Shown: positions 1-6,693, counted from the first letter of the stretch. The stretch: 7,924 nucleotides of DNA from Alphaproteobacteria bacterium (GCA_017513365.1 JAFXFY010000016.1:1-7924); one strand, 5' to 3'. The notes: generated by a model not told the origin, from the letters alone. A program made the numbers and translations.

Positions 1-1944
1 GTCTGCATCGGGTGAATAGCCTTCTGTTGTTTGATTGGCGTGATAAATATCCAGCAATTTATCCGTATAGGTATCGGCAATTGCCTGACGCATTAATTTA
101 CGAACACGCACAATTTCAGATGGTTTAACGCCCATCATTTTTCCGGCAATTTCTTCTTCGCTCGGCAACAAAACAGAGCGTGCTTTAAACGCATTATCCG
201 TATCGGCATTTAAATAAACCCCAACCGTTTTTAAAATAATGTCATCAGGTGTGTTGGCCCCTTCTTTCACCATCGCAATCAATCGTTCCAACATATATTG
301 TTGACCAATTTCATACCGGTTCACCAAATCTGAATCATAGGTCATTAAATGCACGCGTTCTGCATCCGAATAAGATATATCTAAATCAATCGGTGACGTA
401 AAATAACGGTTGATTGACAGCACCGGTTTATGAGGTACATTATCAAACGTAAATGTTTGTTCGTTTTGTTCCAACACCAATGTGCCAGCTTGCATATCTG
501 TGCCGTTCGGCCCCACCAATCCATAGTGTAACGGAATAACAAATGGGTCTAAAGATGACTTATGGCTTTGCTTTAATTTCACAGTATATTGTTTTGAATT
601 TTCATTATAATTTGTTTCAATTTTAACCGTTGGACGTCCGGCCGTTGAATACCACCGTTTAAACTGAGTCAAATCACGACCGGATACATCCTCCATACAT
701 TTGACAAAATCATCAATGGTTACGGCTTGCCCATCATGACGGGAAAAATACAAATCACATCCTTTGCGGAACAGCTCTTTTCCCAATAAGGCTTGTTGCA
801 TACGAATAACTTCAGCACCCTTTTCATAAATCGTTACAGTGTAGAAGTTTTCAATTTCTTTATATGAATCGGGTCTGACCGGATGCGCCAAAGGTCCATC
901 ATCTTCCGGAAATTGATATTGTTTCAACATCGCCACTTGATCAATGCGTTTCAGTGGTCTGGAGTACGTATCACATCCGTATTCTTGATGACGAAAAACG
1001 GTTAAACCCTCTTTCAAAGACAATTCAAACCAATCACGAAGCGTTACCCTATCCCCACTGTAATTATGGAAATATTCATGCGCCACCGTTTCTTCCACCC
1101 CTTCATAGTTGGCATCAGTTGCTGTATCCGGACTTGCCAAAAGCGCACTGTCATTAAAGATATTTAAGGATTTATTTTCCATAGCCCCCATGTTAAAATG
1201 AGAAACAGCCACAATATTAAATAAATCCAAATCGTACTCCAATCCAAAGGCTTTTTCATCCCAAGCCATAGACCGTTTTAAACTTTCCAAAGCCCAAGTC
1301 AGTCTGTTGCCTCTACCCTTTTCGCAATATAGGTGTAAATCCACCACTTTACCGGAACCGGTGGTATAGGTGTCTTTTAAACTATCCAAATCACCAGCTA
1401 CCAAAGCAAACAAATAACTGGGTTTATTAAACGGATCTTCCCATACAACCGTATCTCCGTCATCTTTGATTTTATTACCGTTAGACAGCAACACCGGATA
1501 TTTTTCACGGTCGGCGTGAATGGTAACGGTAAATTTACTCATCACATCGGAATGGTCGGGATAGTATGTAATACTGCGAAATCCTTCCGGTTCACATTGG
1601 GTGGAAAACATACCCTTTGACACATATAACCCCATCAAGCGTGTATTTTCGGACGGATTAATTTCAACCGTTGTTTCCAATACAAAATCGGATTTATTGG
1701 GCGTAATCGTCAATTTTTTATCGTCTAATTGGTAATCTGATTCGGATAAAACAGCGCCGTCAATTCTAATTTCCTTGAGCGTCATGTATTCGCCTTGCAA
1801 GATTAAAGGCTTTGATGTATCTACCCGTTCAAAAACCAGCTTAGATTTGACAATCGTATTTGTTGGATGTAAGGTAAAATCTAAATGTGTTTGAGGTAAT
1901 TCATAATGTGGTTTGACATAATCTTTACGATACTTTAATGACAT
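1..1944 (-). CDS. pepN: Aminopeptidase N (M1 family zinc metallopeptidase), N-terminal 648 residues, cut by the window edge
   Basis: A cytosolic exopeptidase that removes N-terminal amino acids from peptides during protein turnover. The reading frame is open from the ATG at 1942-1944 to position 1. The start MSLKYRKDY resembles the usual PepN opening (AKYRHDY in E. coli). The substrate-binding motif GAMEN is at residues 253-257. The zinc motif HEYFH is at 289-293 and the third zinc ligand E312 lies in LKEGLTVFR. The catalytic tyrosine is Y373, in IYEKGAEVIRM. All sit 8 residues earlier than in E. coli PepN, so the alignment is essentially gap-free through the catalytic domain. PepN is normally about 870 residues, so roughly 220 C-terminal residues lie beyond the left edge. 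A ribosome site AAAGGA precedes the ATG and touches the stop codon of the upstream Sel1 gene, suggesting co-transcription and coupling. Identity is near certain. Confidence 0.97.
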   Translation of the reverse strand, partial: MSLKYRKDYVKPHYELPQTHLDFTLHPTNTIVKSKLVFERVDTSKPLILQGEYMTLKEIRIDGAVLSESDYQLDDKKLTITPNKSDFVLETTVEINPSENTRLMGLYVSKGMFSTQCEPEGFRSITYYPDHSDVMSKFTVTIHADREKYPVLLSNGNKIKDDGDTVVWEDPFNKPSYLFALVAGDLDSLKDTYTTGSGKVVDLHLYCEKGRGNRLTWALESLKRSMAWDEKAFGLEYDLDLFNIVAVSHFNMGAMENKSLNIFNDSALLASPDTATDANYEGVEETVAHEYFHNYSGDRVTLRDWFELSLKEGLTVFRHQEYGCDTYSRPLKRIDQVAMLKQYQFPEDDGPLAHPVRPDSYKEIENFYTVTIYEKGAEVIRMQQALLGKELFRKGCDLYFSRHDGQAVTIDDFVKCMEDVSGRDLTQFKRWYSTAGRPTVKIETNYNENSKQYTVKLKQSHKSSLDPFVIPLHYGLVGPNGTDMQAGTLVLEQNEQTFTFDNVPHKPVLSINRYFTSPIDLDISYSDAERVHLMTYDSDLVNRYEIGQQYMLERLIAMVKEGANTPDDIILKTVGVYLNADTDNAFKARSVLLPSEEEIAGKMMGVKPSEIVRVRKLMRQAIADTYTDKLLDIYHANQTTEGYSPDAD

Positions 1945-1954
1945 ATTTCATCCT

Positions 1955-2617
1955 TTATTTTTTCTTATTCAATTCTTCTAAACGATTTTTCCAATAAACG
2001 GCCTTTTCAATATTTTGAGGAACTTTACCATATCCCAAATTAAAAATACCCACCAATGATGTCATCGCATTTTTATGACCTTGAACGGCAGCAGCTTCAT
2101 ACAAAGCAATCACTTTATCCATCGGAACAGGTTCTCCCATATAACCACGTTCTACCCACACACCAAGACTATACAATGCCTCGGGCATCCCTTGTTTGGC
2201 GGCTTCATTCATCCATAACAATGCTTTACCTCGATTTTCGGGGATTTTATCACCCGTATCATACATTAACGCCAATTGATATTGTGCCTCGGGCAGTCCC
2301 AACATACCGGCCTTTTCATAAAAAATAGCCGCTTTTTGAGCATTAGCCGTAAATCCTTCGGCCCCTTTGTGATACAGTTGCGCTAAATAGTAAGAGGCAG
2401 ATAACTGTTGTTCTGTATCTCCTTGATCCGACACAATCAAAAAGGCCCGCTCGGCTTTTTTGTATTCTTTATCATTCAATGCCTTAACCGCCATTTGCAA
2501 CCGTTCGGCCGGAGAGGTCAACATATCCTTAATGGATAAACCACAAATAACCAAAATAGAGGCCACAATTAAAACCAAAACAATACGAGAAAAAGTTATT
2601 TTTTTTTGCTGTGCCAT
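1955..2617 (-). CDS. Membrane-anchored Sel1/TPR-repeat protein
   Basis: Predicted 220-residue protein. The N-terminus (MAQQKKITFSR) is short and basic, followed by one hydrophobic segment at about residues 12-28 and no clear cleavage site. It is therefore probably an inner-membrane anchor with the rest in the periplasm. Residues about 42-78 look like a TPR unit (KEYKKAERAF). Three to four Sel1-type repeats follow up to about residue 214, marked by repeats of A..YY/LA.LY..G and KA..WM..AA.QG. Such alpha-solenoids usually bind protein partners; the partner cannot be read from the sequence. I chose the ATG at 2615-2617 because AAAGGA lies 8 bases upstream. An in-frame TTG at 2633-2635 would add six residues but lies upstream of that site. 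The stop codon lies 10 bases before the pepN start, so the two genes probably share a transcript. No specific function can be assigned. Confidence 0.85.
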   Translation of the reverse strand: MAQQKKITFSRIVLVLIVASILVICGLSIKDMLTSPAERLQMAVKALNDKEYKKAERAFLIVSDQGDTEQQLSASYYLAQLYHKGAEGFTANAQKAAIFYEKAGMLGLPEAQYQLALMYDTGDKIPENRGKALLWMNEAAKQGMPEALYSLGVWVERGYMGEPVPMDKVIALYEAAAVQGHKNAMTSLVGIFNLGYGKVPQNIEKAVYWKNRLEELNKKK

Positions 2618-2628
2618 CACAATTATCC

Positions 2629-2656
2629 TTTGCAAAAAATTAAAAATTCATATAGT
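2629..2656 (+). promoter_or_regulatory. Candidate promoter for murL-murD2
   Basis: On the plus strand, TTTGCA (2629-2634), 16 bases, then TATAGT (2651-2656). Transcription would begin around 2663. That would leave only about 5 bases before the ATG at 2668 but about 35 before the TTG at 2698. It overlaps the divergent promoter for the Sel1 gene. The -35 match is weak. Confidence 0.3.
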
Positions 2657-2674
2657 ATGTTTAAAACATGACAA
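2647..2674 (-). promoter_or_regulatory. Candidate promoter for the Sel1-pepN operon
   Basis: On the minus strand, TTGTCA (2669-2674) is followed after 16 bases by TATGAA (2647-2652). This would start transcription near 2640, about 23 bases before the Sel1 start codon. The -35 matches 5 of 6 consensus bases and the -10 matches 4 of 6. The prediction rests on the sequence match and the position only. Confidence 0.35.
2657..2669. repeat. Small palindrome ATGTTTAAAACAT in the divergent promoter region
   Basis: Perfect 6-base inverted repeat around one central base. It lies within the spacer of the predicted minus-strand promoter and over the predicted plus-strand transcription start. A repressor bound there could touch both operons. 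It is short and AT-rich, so chance is a serious alternative. Confidence 0.35.
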
Positions 2675-4002
2675 ACATTGTAAAAGGAAAAAATATTTTG
2701 TGCAAGGTTTTTTATTATAAAAAATACGATTTTAATACGAAAACGGGGGTTTTGACATTATCATATCAAGCAGGCCCCTATCATTTTGATGAAACAATCA
2801 CCTTCCCTGGAGGACCTTTTGCACTAGAAGAAAAACGCCTCAACATTCTTAACCAAATTTTTTTCCTAACTCATATTGCGTTTGGAATTAGTTATTACAA
2901 AGCCTTTTTAAGCCCCAAAATTCAAATTGATAGTGGGGCATTAACTCAAACACAAGCCGACTTTTTTAACACCTTTTATTTAAACGGACTTGGCGAATTT
3001 TCGGTTAAAAATAATGTCAATTTAGATATCAATTTTCCATTTGATAAAACAGCCCAAACACAAAAATATGATATTTCATTAGCCGATTCCGTTTTTATCC
3101 CTGTCGGTGGAGGAAAAGATTCCTGTGTCAGCATTGAACTGTTAAAGGAATTGGGCATCTCAGCCACCGCTTTTTCGGTTGGAAGTCCCAAACCCATCAC
3201 GGATTGTGTGCAAAAATCGGGTCTCCCTCACCTTATTTTAACACGCAAAATATCACCGGAATTAATCAAATTAAATGAAACAGGTAATGTCTATAACGGA
3301 CATGTACCGATTACGGGATTAATTGCCTTTTTATTGTGGGCCAGTGGTATTTTATATAACCATAAATATGTGGCTATGTCATGTGAACGATCGGCCAACA
3401 GTCCGAATATGATATTAAACGGCCATAAAATTAATCATCAATACAGTAAATCATTAGACTTTGAACAAGACTTTTACGAATTGACAAAATCCATCACGCC
3501 GGAATTTAGGTATTTTTCACTGTTGCGTCCTCTGTCGGAAATGCATATCGCTAAGCTATTTGCCGATAAATGCCAAAATTATTTTGATGTATTTACCAGT
3601 TGCAACAAAGCCTTTAAACTGGATGAAACAAAACGCCTAAATCATTGGTGCGGAACTTGCGATAAATGCCGATTTGTATTTTTGATTTTGGCTCCGTTTA
3701 TGGATAAAGAAACATTGGTTAAGATTGTCGGTAAAAATCCGCTGAATGATGAAAATCAATTAACGGGATATGAAGAGTTGCTTGGCCTATCTGGGCACAA
3801 ACCGTTTGAATGTGTCGGCGAGGTTAACGAGTGTCGTTATGCGCTTAAATTACTATCACAAAAAAGCGAGTGGTCTACAGATATAGTCGTATCACGATTA
3901 TCACAAAAAACAAATGAATTACAAGGAAATATTTTAATTCCTTCAAGCAATCATTTAATACCAGAGGCCTTTAAAAATGTTATGGACAGATTTAAACAAT
4001 AA
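2668..4002 (+). CDS. murL: MurL, UDP-MurNAc-L-alanyl-L-glutamate epimerase
   Basis: Cytoplasmic, ATP-dependent enzyme that inverts the terminal L-glutamate of UDP-MurNAc-L-Ala-L-Glu to D-glutamate, giving the normal peptidoglycan precursor without free D-Glu. This role is known for the family from Xanthomonas; here it is inferred. Numbered from the ATG at 2668, the PP-loop ATP site PVGGGKDS is at 145-152. Other family blocks follow: NGHVPITG (210-217), SCERSAN (238-244), HQYSKSLDFE (257-266), RYFSLLRPLSE (281-291), and SCNKAFK with WCGTCDKCRFVFLILAPF (311-344). The cysteines at 312, 328, 331 and 334 could bind a metal. The 444-residue length fits the family. The start is uncertain: TTG at 2698 has a better ribosome site, and the first ten residues look unconserved. 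The gene overlaps murD2 by 26 bases, whose product supplies the MurL substrate. That context supports the call over other PP-loop enzymes. Confidence 0.92.
   Translation: MTNIVKGKNILCKVFYYKKYDFNTKTGVLTLSYQAGPYHFDETITFPGGPFALEEKRLNILNQIFFLTHIAFGISYYKAFLSPKIQIDSGALTQTQADFFNTFYLNGLGEFSVKNNVNLDINFPFDKTAQTQKYDISLADSVFIPVGGGKDSCVSIELLKELGISATAFSVGSPKPITDCVQKSGLPHLILTRKISPELIKLNETGNVYNGHVPITGLIAFLLWASGILYNHKYVAMSCERSANSPNMILNGHKINHQYSKSLDFEQDFYELTKSITPEFRYFSLLRPLSEMHIAKLFADKCQNYFDVFTSCNKAFKLDETKRLNHWCGTCDKCRFVFLILAPFMDKETLVKIVGKNPLNDENQLTGYEELLGLSGHKPFECVGEVNECRYALKLLSQKSEWSTDIVVSRLSQKTNELQGNILIPSSNHLIPEAFKNVMDRFKQ
2682..2688 (+). promoter_or_regulatory. Ribosome binding site AAAAGGA favouring a TTG start for murL
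   Basis: AAAAGGA lies 9 bases before an in-frame TTG at 2698-2700. The more upstream ATG at 2668 has no purine-rich sequence in front of it. If this site is used, MurL starts at the TTG and is 434 residues long instead of 444. Confidence 0.45.
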
Positions 4003-5245
4003 ACGTATCGGTATTTGGGGTATGGGTAAAGAAGGCATCAGTGCCAAACATGCTATTTTGACGTATGCTCATCCCGCCTCAGTAATTGAAGTTAATGAAG
4101 AAAATACAAATGAAATTTTTAAGTGCGATATCGTTATAAAATCCCCCGGGGTATCTTTGTATCGTTCTGAAATAACCGAGGCAAAAAAACAAGGTATCAT
4201 TATCACATCCGGTACTAATTTGTTTTTTGCCAATAAAAATCCACAGGCTACCGTTATTGCCGTGACCGGCACGAAGGGAAAAAGCACAACGTCATCTTTG
4301 CTGGCACACACATTAAAGGTGCTAGGAAAAACCGTGGAACTTGGTGGTAATATCGGACGGCCTTTAGTGGATTTGGTTGATACTCAGGCTGATTATATTG
4401 TGGCCGAACTATCCAGTTATCAATGCGCTGATTTTAATGGCGCACCGGATATTGGCGTATTAGTTAACCTGTATCCGGAACATTTGCCGTGGCACACTTC
4501 ACACGACAAATATTATCAAGACAAACTCAATATGATTGCCCAGAGCAAAACACAAATTTTAAATGCCTTGGACGATAGAACACATAAATACACCGATTCG
4601 GACAATCGTTTTCAAAATGCTATTTATTTTAACGACACAATTCATTCGGACGGCGAATGGTTTTATGAGGGCGGTAAAAAATTATTTCCCTGTGCCAGTT
4701 TAAATTTAACAGGTGAACACAACCAACAAAATGCCTGTGGTGTTTTAACCGTTATTCAGCAATTAGGACTAAATTTAACCGACTGTGAACAGGCTTTTAA
4801 AACGTTTCAAGCCCTACCCCACCGATTACAAAATATCGGTCATAAGAATGGATTAACCTTTGTTGACGACAGTATTTCAACCACACCGGAAACGGCAATC
4901 GCGGCCTTAAAAGCCATTGGATACACTCATCCGATTACGTTAATTGCCGGCGGACAAGACCGTGGACAAGATTTCACAGAACTTATAAACTATATCAAAA
5001 ATCATCCGACAGTACAGTTAATTACCTTACCGGATACGGGAGGCAGAATTGCCGATAAAGCACTCAAAAATGGTTTAACCGTTTACGCGTGCAAAACAAT
5101 GACAGAAGCTGTTCACCAAGCGATAAATATTACGCCGATTGACGGAACGATTTTACTATCTCCCGCAGCCCCTAGTTATAATATGTATAAAAACTTTGAA
5201 GAACGTGGACAAGATTTTAAAAATTGTATTGAACACTATAAATAA
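3977..5245 (+). CDS. murD2: MurD2, UDP-MurNAc-L-alanine--L-glutamate ligase
   Basis: A 422-residue Mur ligase. It should join L-glutamate, rather than D-glutamate as in classical MurD, to UDP-MurNAc-L-Ala using ATP in the cytoplasm. The N-terminal UDP-binding domain has GIWGMGKEG at 12-20. The ATP loop is GTKGKST (98-104). The central domain carries ELSSYQ (144-149), PEHL (167-170), and K183 in YYQDKLNM as the likely carbamylated lysine. GEHNQQN is at 246-252 and PHR at 281-283. The C-terminal domain has DDSISTTPETAIAAL (297-311) and LLSPAAPSYNMYKNFEERG (393-411). In classical MurD the first of these C-terminal blocks reads roughly NDSKATN, so the substitution by DDSISTTP fits a changed glutamate specificity. 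The start ATG lies inside the end of murL, with AGAGG nine bases before it, so translation is probably coupled. The L-Glu specificity is inferred from murL next door. Confidence 0.9.
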   Translation: MLWTDLNNKRIGIWGMGKEGISAKHAILTYAHPASVIEVNEENTNEIFKCDIVIKSPGVSLYRSEITEAKKQGIIITSGTNLFFANKNPQATVIAVTGTKGKSTTSSLLAHTLKVLGKTVELGGNIGRPLVDLVDTQADYIVAELSSYQCADFNGAPDIGVLVNLYPEHLPWHTSHDKYYQDKLNMIAQSKTQILNALDDRTHKYTDSDNRFQNAIYFNDTIHSDGEWFYEGGKKLFPCASLNLTGEHNQQNACGVLTVIQQLGLNLTDCEQAFKTFQALPHRLQNIGHKNGLTFVDDSISTTPETAIAALKAIGYTHPITLIAGGQDRGQDFTELINYIKNHPTVQLITLPDTGGRIADKALKNGLTVYACKTMTEAVHQAINITPIDGTILLSPAAPSYNMYKNFEERGQDFKNCIEHYK

Positions 5246-5275
5246 CTATTTTATAGATCAGCATTGTTTTTTTTG

Positions 5276-5304
5276 TTGCATTTTAAAGACATATTTTGTA
5301 AATT
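5276..5304 (+). promoter_or_regulatory. Candidate promoter for the pilin-like gene
   Basis: TTGCAT (5276-5281), 17 bases, then TAAATT (5299-5304), giving a start near 5311 and a leader of about 27 bases. Matches are partial, but spacing is optimal and the same TTGCA-type -35 appears in other promoters predicted in this window. A T8 run at 5267-5274 lies just upstream, without a convincing hairpin to make it a terminator for murD2. Confidence 0.35.
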
Positions 5305-5337
5305 GATAAAAAACAACACAATTAAAAAGGGGAATTT

Positions 5338-6033
5338 ATGAAAAAATATTATCAATCTGGTCGGTCTATGATAGAAATGTTAGGTGTTTTGGCCATTGCT
5401 GGCATCTTATCCATTGGTGGAATTGCCGGATACTCTTATGCTATGACAAAGCACAAAACAAACAATTTAATCAATGATTTAAATTTACGAACCACCATTA
5501 TTTCTCAACAATTATCCAGTGGCAAAAATGCCAGTTTATCTGAATTCAAACAACCATCTTACTATCCGATTACGTTTCAGGTCTTTACCCCCAATCCGTC
5601 AAAGTATTTTGGATTACAAGCTACAAATATTGAAAAGAAGGTGTGCGAACATATCGTAGCCGACACACCACCGGCCATCAGCGGTATTTATCAAAACGGT
5701 ACTCGCTTGACAAAAATTTCAAATTGCTTAGATAAAACCACCTTGTTATTTGTATTTTCCAATGGATTAAATACCAATGACAAGTTAGTAGATGACGATG
5801 CTTACGCCTGCATGGAAACTTGTGCAGAGGGCAGTATTAATCCGGAATGCACATCCGCAGAAAAACAAAAAGATACCGGCAAAACAGCTTGTAATATGAT
5901 TTGTGCCGTTTGTTTGAATGATACATGTCCGGCAGATACACATAAAGATTGTGGCAGTGGTACAGCTACTTATCATTCAACAACTGCATATGGCTCAGAA
6001 TGCTATAAATGTACCTATAATGTCGACAACTAA
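5338..6033 (+). CDS. Type IV pilin-like protein with cysteine-rich C-terminus
   Basis: A 231-residue protein with a class III (prepilin) signal. The leader MKKYYQSG is followed by RSMIEMLGVLAIAG and a hydrophobic helix to about residue 35. Cleavage is expected after G8, and E13 is then the conserved Glu at position 5 of the mature protein. A prepilin peptidase should process it for assembly into a pilus- or pseudopilus-like fibre, or it may remain in the inner membrane. Position +1 is Arg instead of the usual Phe. The rest is soluble and contains 12 cysteines (103, 130, 158, 162, 171, 185, 189, 192, 197, 205, 222, 225), most in the last 75 residues, suggesting several disulfides in the periplasm or outside the cell. 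No other pilus assembly gene is visible nearby. A site AAGGGG sits five bases before the ATG. The fold class is clear, but the exact role and the ligand are unknown. Confidence 0.85.
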   Translation: MKKYYQSGRSMIEMLGVLAIAGILSIGGIAGYSYAMTKHKTNNLINDLNLRTTIISQQLSSGKNASLSEFKQPSYYPITFQVFTPNPSKYFGLQATNIEKKVCEHIVADTPPAISGIYQNGTRLTKISNCLDKTTLLFVFSNGLNTNDKLVDDDAYACMETCAEGSINPECTSAEKQKDTGKTACNMICAVCLNDTCPADTHKDCGSGTATYHSTTAYGSECYKCTYNVDN

Positions 6034-6051
6034 AAAAAACGTCAGATGATC
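6032..6051 (-). terminator. 3' end of rnpB: P1 strand followed by a U8 tract
   Basis: Directly after the P1 3' strand the minus-strand RNA reads GTTTTTTTTAG. The U tract (6032-6039) overlaps the stop codon of the convergent pilin-like gene. No separate hairpin is visible, so P1 pairing or a nearby 3' helix must serve as the stem. Confidence 0.5.
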
Positions 6052-6412
6052 TATAAGCCGGGTTTTGTTATCGATAATCATTCGTCTGGGAGTTTTATTA
6101 CTAAAACCCTCTAGCGACCTACCTGGCGGCAACCGAGCAGGAATTCTCGTTGAACAAGGATAAGCCTTGGTTTGCCTTACTTTGGTCTTGCTTCCGGTAG
6201 GGTTTATCTAGCCATTTATATCACTACAAATGCGGTGAGCTCTTACCTCGCCGTTTCATCCTTACCGATATTGAACATCGGCGGTTTGCTTTCTGCTATA
6301 CTATCCGTCGGGTCACCCCGCCTGGACGTTATCCAGTACCGTATTCCCGTGAAGCCCGGACTTTCCTCCGACATATCATTACAATATGCCAGCGATTATC
6401 CGACCATCTGAC
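6041..6412 (-). ncRNA. rnpB: RNase P RNA (class A)
   Basis: The catalytic RNA of RNase P, which removes 5' leaders from tRNA precursors together with the RnpA protein. On the minus strand the conserved 5' block GAGGAAAGTCCGGGCTTC is at 6351-6368, and the matching 3' block ACAAAACCCGGCTTATAG is at 6051-6068. The two form helix P4. Between them are GCAGAAAGCAAACCGCC, GGTAAGGATGAAACGGCG, GGTAAGAGCTCACCGC and GACGAATGATTATC, all typical of type A molecules. The ends are set by an 11-base-pair P1 helix, 6402-6412 with 6041-6051, containing one G-U pair. Eight U residues follow at 6032-6039, where transcription probably stops. The length of 372 nt is normal. Plus-strand reading frames within it are chance. 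Confidence 0.97.
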
Positions 6413-6418
6413 AGAGCA

Positions 6419-6447
6419 AAGATAACACAAATATTTTTATTTGTCAA
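6419..6447 (-). promoter_or_regulatory. Promoter of rnpB
   Basis: On the minus strand a perfect -35 TTGACA (6442-6447) is followed after 17 bases by TATCTT (6419-6424). The seventh base downstream of the -10 is G6412, exactly the first base of the RNase P RNA P1 helix. Just upstream of the -35 is a small inverted repeat, GGGA/TCCC at 6450-6463, of unknown meaning. Confidence 0.75.
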
Positions 6448-6473
6448 ATGGGAAAAATATCCCAAAAAACATC

Positions 6474-6502
6474 TTGCATTTATTTTTGAAATCGGATAAG
6501 GT
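6474..6502 (+). promoter_or_regulatory. Candidate promoter for the structured RNA
   Basis: TTGCAT (6474-6479), 17 bases, then TAAGGT (6497-6502). The predicted start at 6509-6511 coincides with the first bases of the GGGCAAG hairpin. The -10 match is poor (3 of 6), so this rests mainly on spacing and position. It would diverge from the rnpB promoter. Confidence 0.3.
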
Positions 6503-6529
6503 AAAAATAAGGGCAAGCGGTTCTTGCCC
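6502..6529 (-). terminator. Terminator-like hairpin facing the minus strand
   Basis: Read on the minus strand, GGGCAAG-AACCG-CTTGCCC is followed by TTATTTTTAC, which looks like an intrinsic terminator. It could end a minus-strand transcript coming from the lipoprotein side before it reaches the rnpB promoter. Alternatively it is simply the first hairpin of the plus-strand RNA. Confidence 0.35.
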
Positions 6530-6693
6530 CCGGGAATTAGACACCCTTTCAACAACCGTCGAATAACCGACGTAAAAACCTTTCGGTCTTTCGGGACCGG
6601 AAGGCGGTAAAATAAGCGTTATGCCAATATATCGCACTATTGTTGTTGATAGAGTCTAACTTCCGGTCGCCAATAACCTAAGGCGATTTTTTT
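6509..6693 (+). ncRNA. Unidentified structured RNA of about 185 nt, strand probably plus
   Basis: This protein-free stretch between rnpB and the lipoprotein gene is dense in paired segments. In order there is a 7-bp hairpin, GGGCAAG (6511-6517) with CTTGCCC (6523-6529). A long closing helix pairs 6530-6542 with 6654-6666 (13 positions, one G-U, one mismatch) and continues after an internal loop as TCAACAAC (6549-6556) with GTTGTTGA (6642-6649). Inside it are hairpins 6557-6561/6568-6572, 6579-6588/6595-6604 (10 bp with one U-G), and a weaker 6616-6622/6629-6635. A terminator hairpin begins at the base after the closing helix. Plus is favoured because two odd pairs are G-U on this strand but become A-C on the other, and because a T7 tract follows. 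It does not match my recollection of tmRNA, 6S, SRP RNA or common riboswitches. It could instead be a leader of the lipoprotein gene or a minus-strand RNA. Confidence 0.42.
6667..6693 (+). terminator. Rho-independent terminator upstream of the lipoprotein gene
   Basis: TCGCC (6667-6671) pairs with GGCGA (6682-6686) around a 10-base loop, followed by seven T. Two further G-U pairs can extend the stem. It begins immediately after the long closing helix of the structured RNA and lies 28 bases before the lipoprotein ATG. The stem is short, so termination may be partial. Confidence 0.6.

Noticed and set aside
954..1157. Plus-strand frame of 67 codons
   Set aside because: Antisense to the catalytic region of pepN, which contains GAMEN and HEYFH.
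2633..2635. TTG as start of the Sel1-repeat protein
   Set aside because: It precedes the AAAGGA ribosome site, which is correctly spaced for the ATG at 2615-2617.
5246..5274. Terminator after murD2 (CTAT/ATAG hairpin and T8 run)
   Set aside because: The stem has only four A/T-rich pairs and lies ten bases from the T run, which is too weak and too far for an intrinsic terminator.
6172..6411. Open reading frame of 79 codons on the plus strand
   Set aside because: It lies entirely antisense to RNase P RNA, whose conserved blocks explain the sequence.
6437..6637. Open reading frame of 66 codons on the minus strand
   Set aside because: It crosses the rnpB promoter and the helices of the structured RNA, has no ribosome site that I can see, and looks compositionally random.
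6509..6693. The structured RNA as tmRNA, 6S RNA, SRP RNA or cobalamin riboswitch
   Set aside because: I find no tRNA-like acceptor or CCA end, no 6S-type rod with a central bubble, no SRP tetraloop block in the right context, and no B12 box. A covariance search could still overturn this.
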